From an uncultured Methanobrevibacter sp. (GTDB lineage Archaea; Methanobacteriota; Methanobacteria; Methanobacteriales; Methanobacteriaceae): a stretch of DNA of 6,820 nt. This document shows positions 5,003 to 6,820 of the stretch, one piece after another (the first letter of the stretch is position 1; each line of letters opens with the position of its first letter). A program made the position numbers and the translations under genes. Location of the stretch: assembly GCA_900317865.1 (NCBI GenBank), contig ONIK01000084.1, positions 1 to 6,820 of the forward strand, given 5' to 3'. The notes beneath the pieces were generated by a model. It saw only the letters and a list, made by a program, of their open reading frames with translations. It made no database searches and was not told the origin of the DNA.

Positions 5003-5986
5003 ATGGGTGTAAAATTAAAAGACATAATTGAACCTGAAAAAATAAATTTTAAAGATTTGGAAGGAAGAGCAGTATCTATTGATGCATTCAATACACTTTA
5101 TCAATTCCTATCAACAATAAGACAAAGAGATGGACAGCCGTTATGTGATGAAAACGGCAATATTACTTCACATTTAAGCGGAATATTATATAGAAACTCA
5201 TCAATGGTTGAAAAAGGAATAAAACCCATTTATGTCTTTGATGGTAAAGCACCCGAACTTAAAAGTGAAACCCAAGCCAAAAGAAGAGAAGTAAGGGATG
5301 AAGCAGAAAAGATTTACAAAGAAGCTTTAAAAAGTGGAGACACCGAAAAAGCCCGTAAATATGCAATGAGATCATCCAAACTATCTCCTGAAATAATTGA
5401 ATCCTCCAAAAAATTACTAACATTGATGGGAATACCCTATGTTGAAGCAAAAGGAGAAGGAGAAGCTCAGGCAGCATATTTGGTTGAAAAAGGAGATGCA
5501 TATGCAGTTGCTTCACAGGATTACGACTGTTTATTATTTGGAGCAAAAAGAGTTGTAAGAAATCTCGCTGTTAATTCAAACTTAGGCAATTTAGAATATT
5601 ACGAATTAAGACATGTATTGCATGAACTAAACATAACCCGTGAAGAATTAATAGACATGGGAATTTTAATTGGAACTGATTTTTGTGATGGACTTAAGGG
5701 AATAGGTGCTAAAACTGCACTAAAATTAGCTAAAAAAGGACAATTACAAGAAAAACTAGATGAACTCCAAAAAGAAAGTGACCATGATTTAAATGAAGTG
5801 AGAAACATCTTCTTAAACCATAATGTCAATACAGATTATAAAATAAAATGGAACAAAGCCGACAAAGAAGGTCTTGTTGAATTTTTATGTTATGAGCATG
5901 GCTTTTCAGAAAGCCGTGTTGTTAAAGCTTCAGACAGACTTAAGAATTTAAGTTCTTCACAGGGCAGTCTTGATGCATGGTTTTAA
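5003..5986 (+). CDS. fen: Flap endonuclease 1 (FEN-1)
   Basis: FEN-1 cuts 5' flaps during Okazaki fragment maturation and long-patch base excision repair. The 327-residue protein is full length. The N-terminal nuclease region begins MGVKLKDI and includes D27 (SIDAFN) and D80 (VFDGKAP). The internal region has GEGEAQAAY (151-159, E152 and E154) and SQDYDCLLFG (171-180, D173 and D175). D226 follows in GTDFCDG, then the helix-three-turn-helix GLKGIGAKTA (230-239). Together these form the family's two-metal acidic site. The C-terminus QGSLDAWF (320-327) is a textbook PCNA-interacting PIP box (Q-x-x-L-x-x-W-F). ATG 5003 has AGGTG (4993-4997) overlapping the previous stop. The gene ends the plus-strand cluster, overlaps the convergent DUF2119 gene by 4 bp, and is followed by a hairpin plus T7 tract. 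Residue motifs make this assignment secure; cotranscription with cofactor genes is inferred from spacing. Confidence 0.98.
   Translation: MGVKLKDIIEPEKINFKDLEGRAVSIDAFNTLYQFLSTIRQRDGQPLCDENGNITSHLSGILYRNSSMVEKGIKPIYVFDGKAPELKSETQAKRREVRDEAEKIYKEALKSGDTEKARKYAMRSSKLSPEIIESSKKLLTLMGIPYVEAKGEGEAQAAYLVEKGDAYAVASQDYDCLLFGAKRVVRNLAVNSNLGNLEYYELRHVLHELNITREELIDMGILIGTDFCDGLKGIGAKTALKLAKKGQLQEKLDELQKESDHDLNEVRNIFLNHNVNTDYKIKWNKADKEGLVEFLCYEHGFSESRVVKASDRLKNLSSSQGSLDAWF
5983..5986. other. TTAA shared by two convergent stop codons
   Basis: The palindrome TTAA supplies TAA for fen (5984-5986, plus) and TAA for the DUF2119 gene (5985-5983, minus). The two coding regions overlap by 4 bp and leave no intergenic space, so each transcript must end inside the opposite gene. 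Confidence 0.95.
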
Positions 5987-6633
5987 TATGGAGGAAAATC
6001 CTCCCCAAATACTTTTTTTGCATAATCCATTGCCAATTTAACTTGAGTTCTATACTTTTTCATCATTGCATTCTCAAAATCAACTCTAGATTCACATTTT
6101 GTAATTAACGTAAGTAAATCCATATATCTGTCAATAGCCAATTTTTTATCAAATTTAAATTCATTCATGATTTCTGGAGTCAATTTTTCAAGGCATGGAA
6201 ATTCCAAAGTCTTACAAACTGTATCCGTAGAAAAATAAGTCATTCTAATCAATGGTGAAACGGATGAAACCAAAACATGATTTCCCGCCGGAATCAACGG
6301 TGGAACACCAGTTTTTAAATATCTTTCCATTGAAGTTAATTTATTATAATTTTTTAAGTTATAACAATGGAGTTCTGTATAAAATTCCGGTTCAAAATAT
6401 TCAATTAACTTTAAAATCTTTTGACCTAACTCAGATTCATAATATTCCTTTTTAATTGTAGAAATATACTCTGTTCTGTCAAAATTATAAAAATAAAATT
6501 GTCCACAAGACAAATCATCTTGTTTGATTGATTTAATAAATTTAATAGAGGTTTTTCCTTCATTTCCATGAATTCCTCCCAAAAACAATTTGGTGGGACC
6601 TCTACCATTGTCAATATATTGAAAATAAGACAT
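5983..6633 (-). CDS. DUF2119 family protein, possible M14-type metallohydrolase
   Basis: This 216-residue protein appears to be DUF2119, a methanogen family without an assigned role. Residues 17-26 read FLGGIHGNEG, a strand ending in an HxxE motif (H22, E25) as in the zinc site of the M14 carboxypeptidase, succinylglutamate desuccinylase and aspartoacylase group. ELHCYN (87-92) offers the third ligand, H89. NFDRTEY (50-56) resembles the family's DLNR substrate motif, and LEFP (143-146, E144) is placed like the catalytic Glu. This suggests a deacylase or carboxypeptidase; substrate is unknown. It looks cytosolic. ATG 6633 is the first possible start after the ahcY stop, 21 nt upstream, but it has no Shine-Dalgarno site: the preceding minus-strand bases are a T-rich tract after a hairpin. 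Its stop overlaps the fen stop. The gene call is solid, the domain name fairly sure, the enzymatic idea inference. Confidence 0.82.
   Translation of the reverse strand: MSYFQYIDNGRGPTKLFLGGIHGNEGKTSIKFIKSIKQDDLSCGQFYFYNFDRTEYISTIKKEYYESELGQKILKLIEYFEPEFYTELHCYNLKNYNKLTSMERYLKTGVPPLIPAGNHVLVSSVSPLIRMTYFSTDTVCKTLEFPCLEKLTPEIMNEFKFDKKLAIDRYMDLLTLITKCESRVDFENAMMKKYRTQVKLAMDYAKKVFGEDFPPY
5990..6019 (+). terminator. Hairpin plus T7 tract, likely end of the aksA-fen transcript
   Basis: GGAGGA (5990-5995) and TCCTCC (5999-6004) form a perfect 6-bp stem with a 3-nt loop just after the fen stop, followed by seven T (6013-6019). A T-rich run is the core archaeal termination signal, and the stem is GC-rich for this genome. 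The element lies inside the last codons of the opposing DUF2119 gene (encoding GEDFPP), so protein coding constrains it as well. Confidence 0.6.
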
Positions 6634-6666
6634 AAAAAATAAAAATTGAAGGAATTATGTTCCTTC
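6634..6666 (-). terminator. Hairpin plus T-rich tract at the end of ahcY
   Basis: On the minus strand GAAGGAA (6666-6660), loop CATAA (6659-6655, containing the last bases of the Thr codon and the ahcY stop) and TTCCTTC (6654-6648) form a perfect 7-bp stem. It is followed by AATTTTTATTTTTT (6647-6634). This looks like a terminator for ahcY. The T tract runs directly into the ATG of the DUF2119 gene at 6633, so it also occupies that gene's ribosome-site position. Confidence 0.6.
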
Positions 6667-6820
6667 TTGCCAGTTAGCCATGTAAGCTTTTTGTTTATCT
6701 GTTAATGAATCGATTTCAATACCCATTGCATCTAATTTCATTGATGCTACGGTGTAGTCGATTTCGTCAGGTGCTTTGGTTACTCCAACAGGCAAATCGT
6801 TTTCCAGGATGTGTTTTGCT
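6655..6820 (-). CDS. ahcY: S-adenosylhomocysteine hydrolase family, C-terminal fragment (partial at window edge)
   Basis: The last 54 codons of a minus-strand gene that begins beyond the window. The peptide contains VASMKLDAMGIEID (24-37 of the fragment), LTDKQKAYMANW and a terminal QEGT. This is the C-terminal pattern of the short archaeal/Thermotoga form of SAH hydrolase, in which the helix bearing the NAD-contacting lysine and tyrosine (K, Y of the QKAY segment) reaches the cofactor of the neighbouring subunit. The enzyme recycles the product inhibitor left by SAM-dependent methylation. In M. jannaschii the homologue was reported to prefer S-inosylhomocysteine, so the substrate here could be either. 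The gene ends in a terminator-like hairpin overlapping its stop codon, 21 nt before the DUF2119 gene. The active-site and Rossmann regions are not visible. Confidence 0.88.
   Translation of the reverse strand, partial: AKHILENDLPVGVTKAPDEIDYTVASMKLDAMGIEIDSLTDKQKAYMANWQEGT

Noticed and set aside
6655..6672. Possible frameshift at the C-terminus of ahcY
   Set aside because: Careful re-reading of the minus strand gives an intact W-Q-E-G-T then TAA, the normal ending of the short archaeal form.
1..6820. Mobile element, CRISPR array, prophage or defence system
   Set aside because: No spaced direct repeats, no transposase or integrase motifs, no tRNA-associated att-like repeats, and uniform base composition across housekeeping genes in an apparently conserved order.

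Overview
The window is a piece of a low-GC (roughly 30%, by eye) methanogen chromosome, most likely order Methanobacteriales and probably close to Methanobrevibacter. Three things point there. There is an archaeal TATA-binding protein and an archaeal FEN-1 with a PCNA-binding tail. There are coenzyme B biosynthesis genes (aksA, aksD). There is also a DUF2119 gene, a family I know only from methanogens. Ribosome binding sites of the GGAGGT / GGTGATC type and frequent TTG or GTG starts fit as well. From memory and unchecked, the order serB-tbp ... aksA-aksD-DUF98-fen ... ahcY resembles Methanothermobacter thermautotrophicus around MTH1626-MTH1636, so this looks like conserved vertical backbone, not a mobile or accessory region.

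Layout. Bases 1-647 on the minus strand hold tbp followed by the start of serB (12 bp apart, truncated by the window edge). Bases 648-827 are a very AT-rich divergent promoter region whose centre is a perfect palindrome made of two back-to-back TATA boxes; inverted repeats lie in each presumed leader. Bases 828-1370 (+) encode a CYTH-domain protein (class IV adenylate cyclase/thiamine-triphosphatase type). After a 54-bp gap with repeated ATACTA motifs, a tightly packed plus-strand cluster runs from 1425 to 5986: aksA, aksD, two tandem DUF98 (chorismate-lyase-like) paralogues, and fen. The junctions are 1-12 nt, with ribosome sites overlapping the preceding stop codons at several of them. On the minus strand, the 3' end of ahcY (6655-6820) is followed by a DUF2119 gene (5983-6633) that converges on fen with a 4-bp TTAA overlap containing both stop codons.

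Function. aksA and aksD make and isomerise homocitrate on the 2-oxosuberate pathway to coenzyme B. The DUF98 pair probably act on, or derive from an enzyme acting on, chorismate, giving 4-hydroxybenzoate, a proposed methanopterin precursor. The cluster would therefore combine two methanogenic cofactor pathways with a replication/repair nuclease. tbp, serB and ahcY are housekeeping genes.

I found no mobile element, CRISPR array, tRNA or rRNA, and no clearly new multi-gene system. The points most worth a second look are the diverged tandem DUF98 pair, M14-metallohydrolase-like residues in DUF2119, the palindromic double TATA box in front of tbp, and two terminator-like hairpins embedded in or touching coding sequence.
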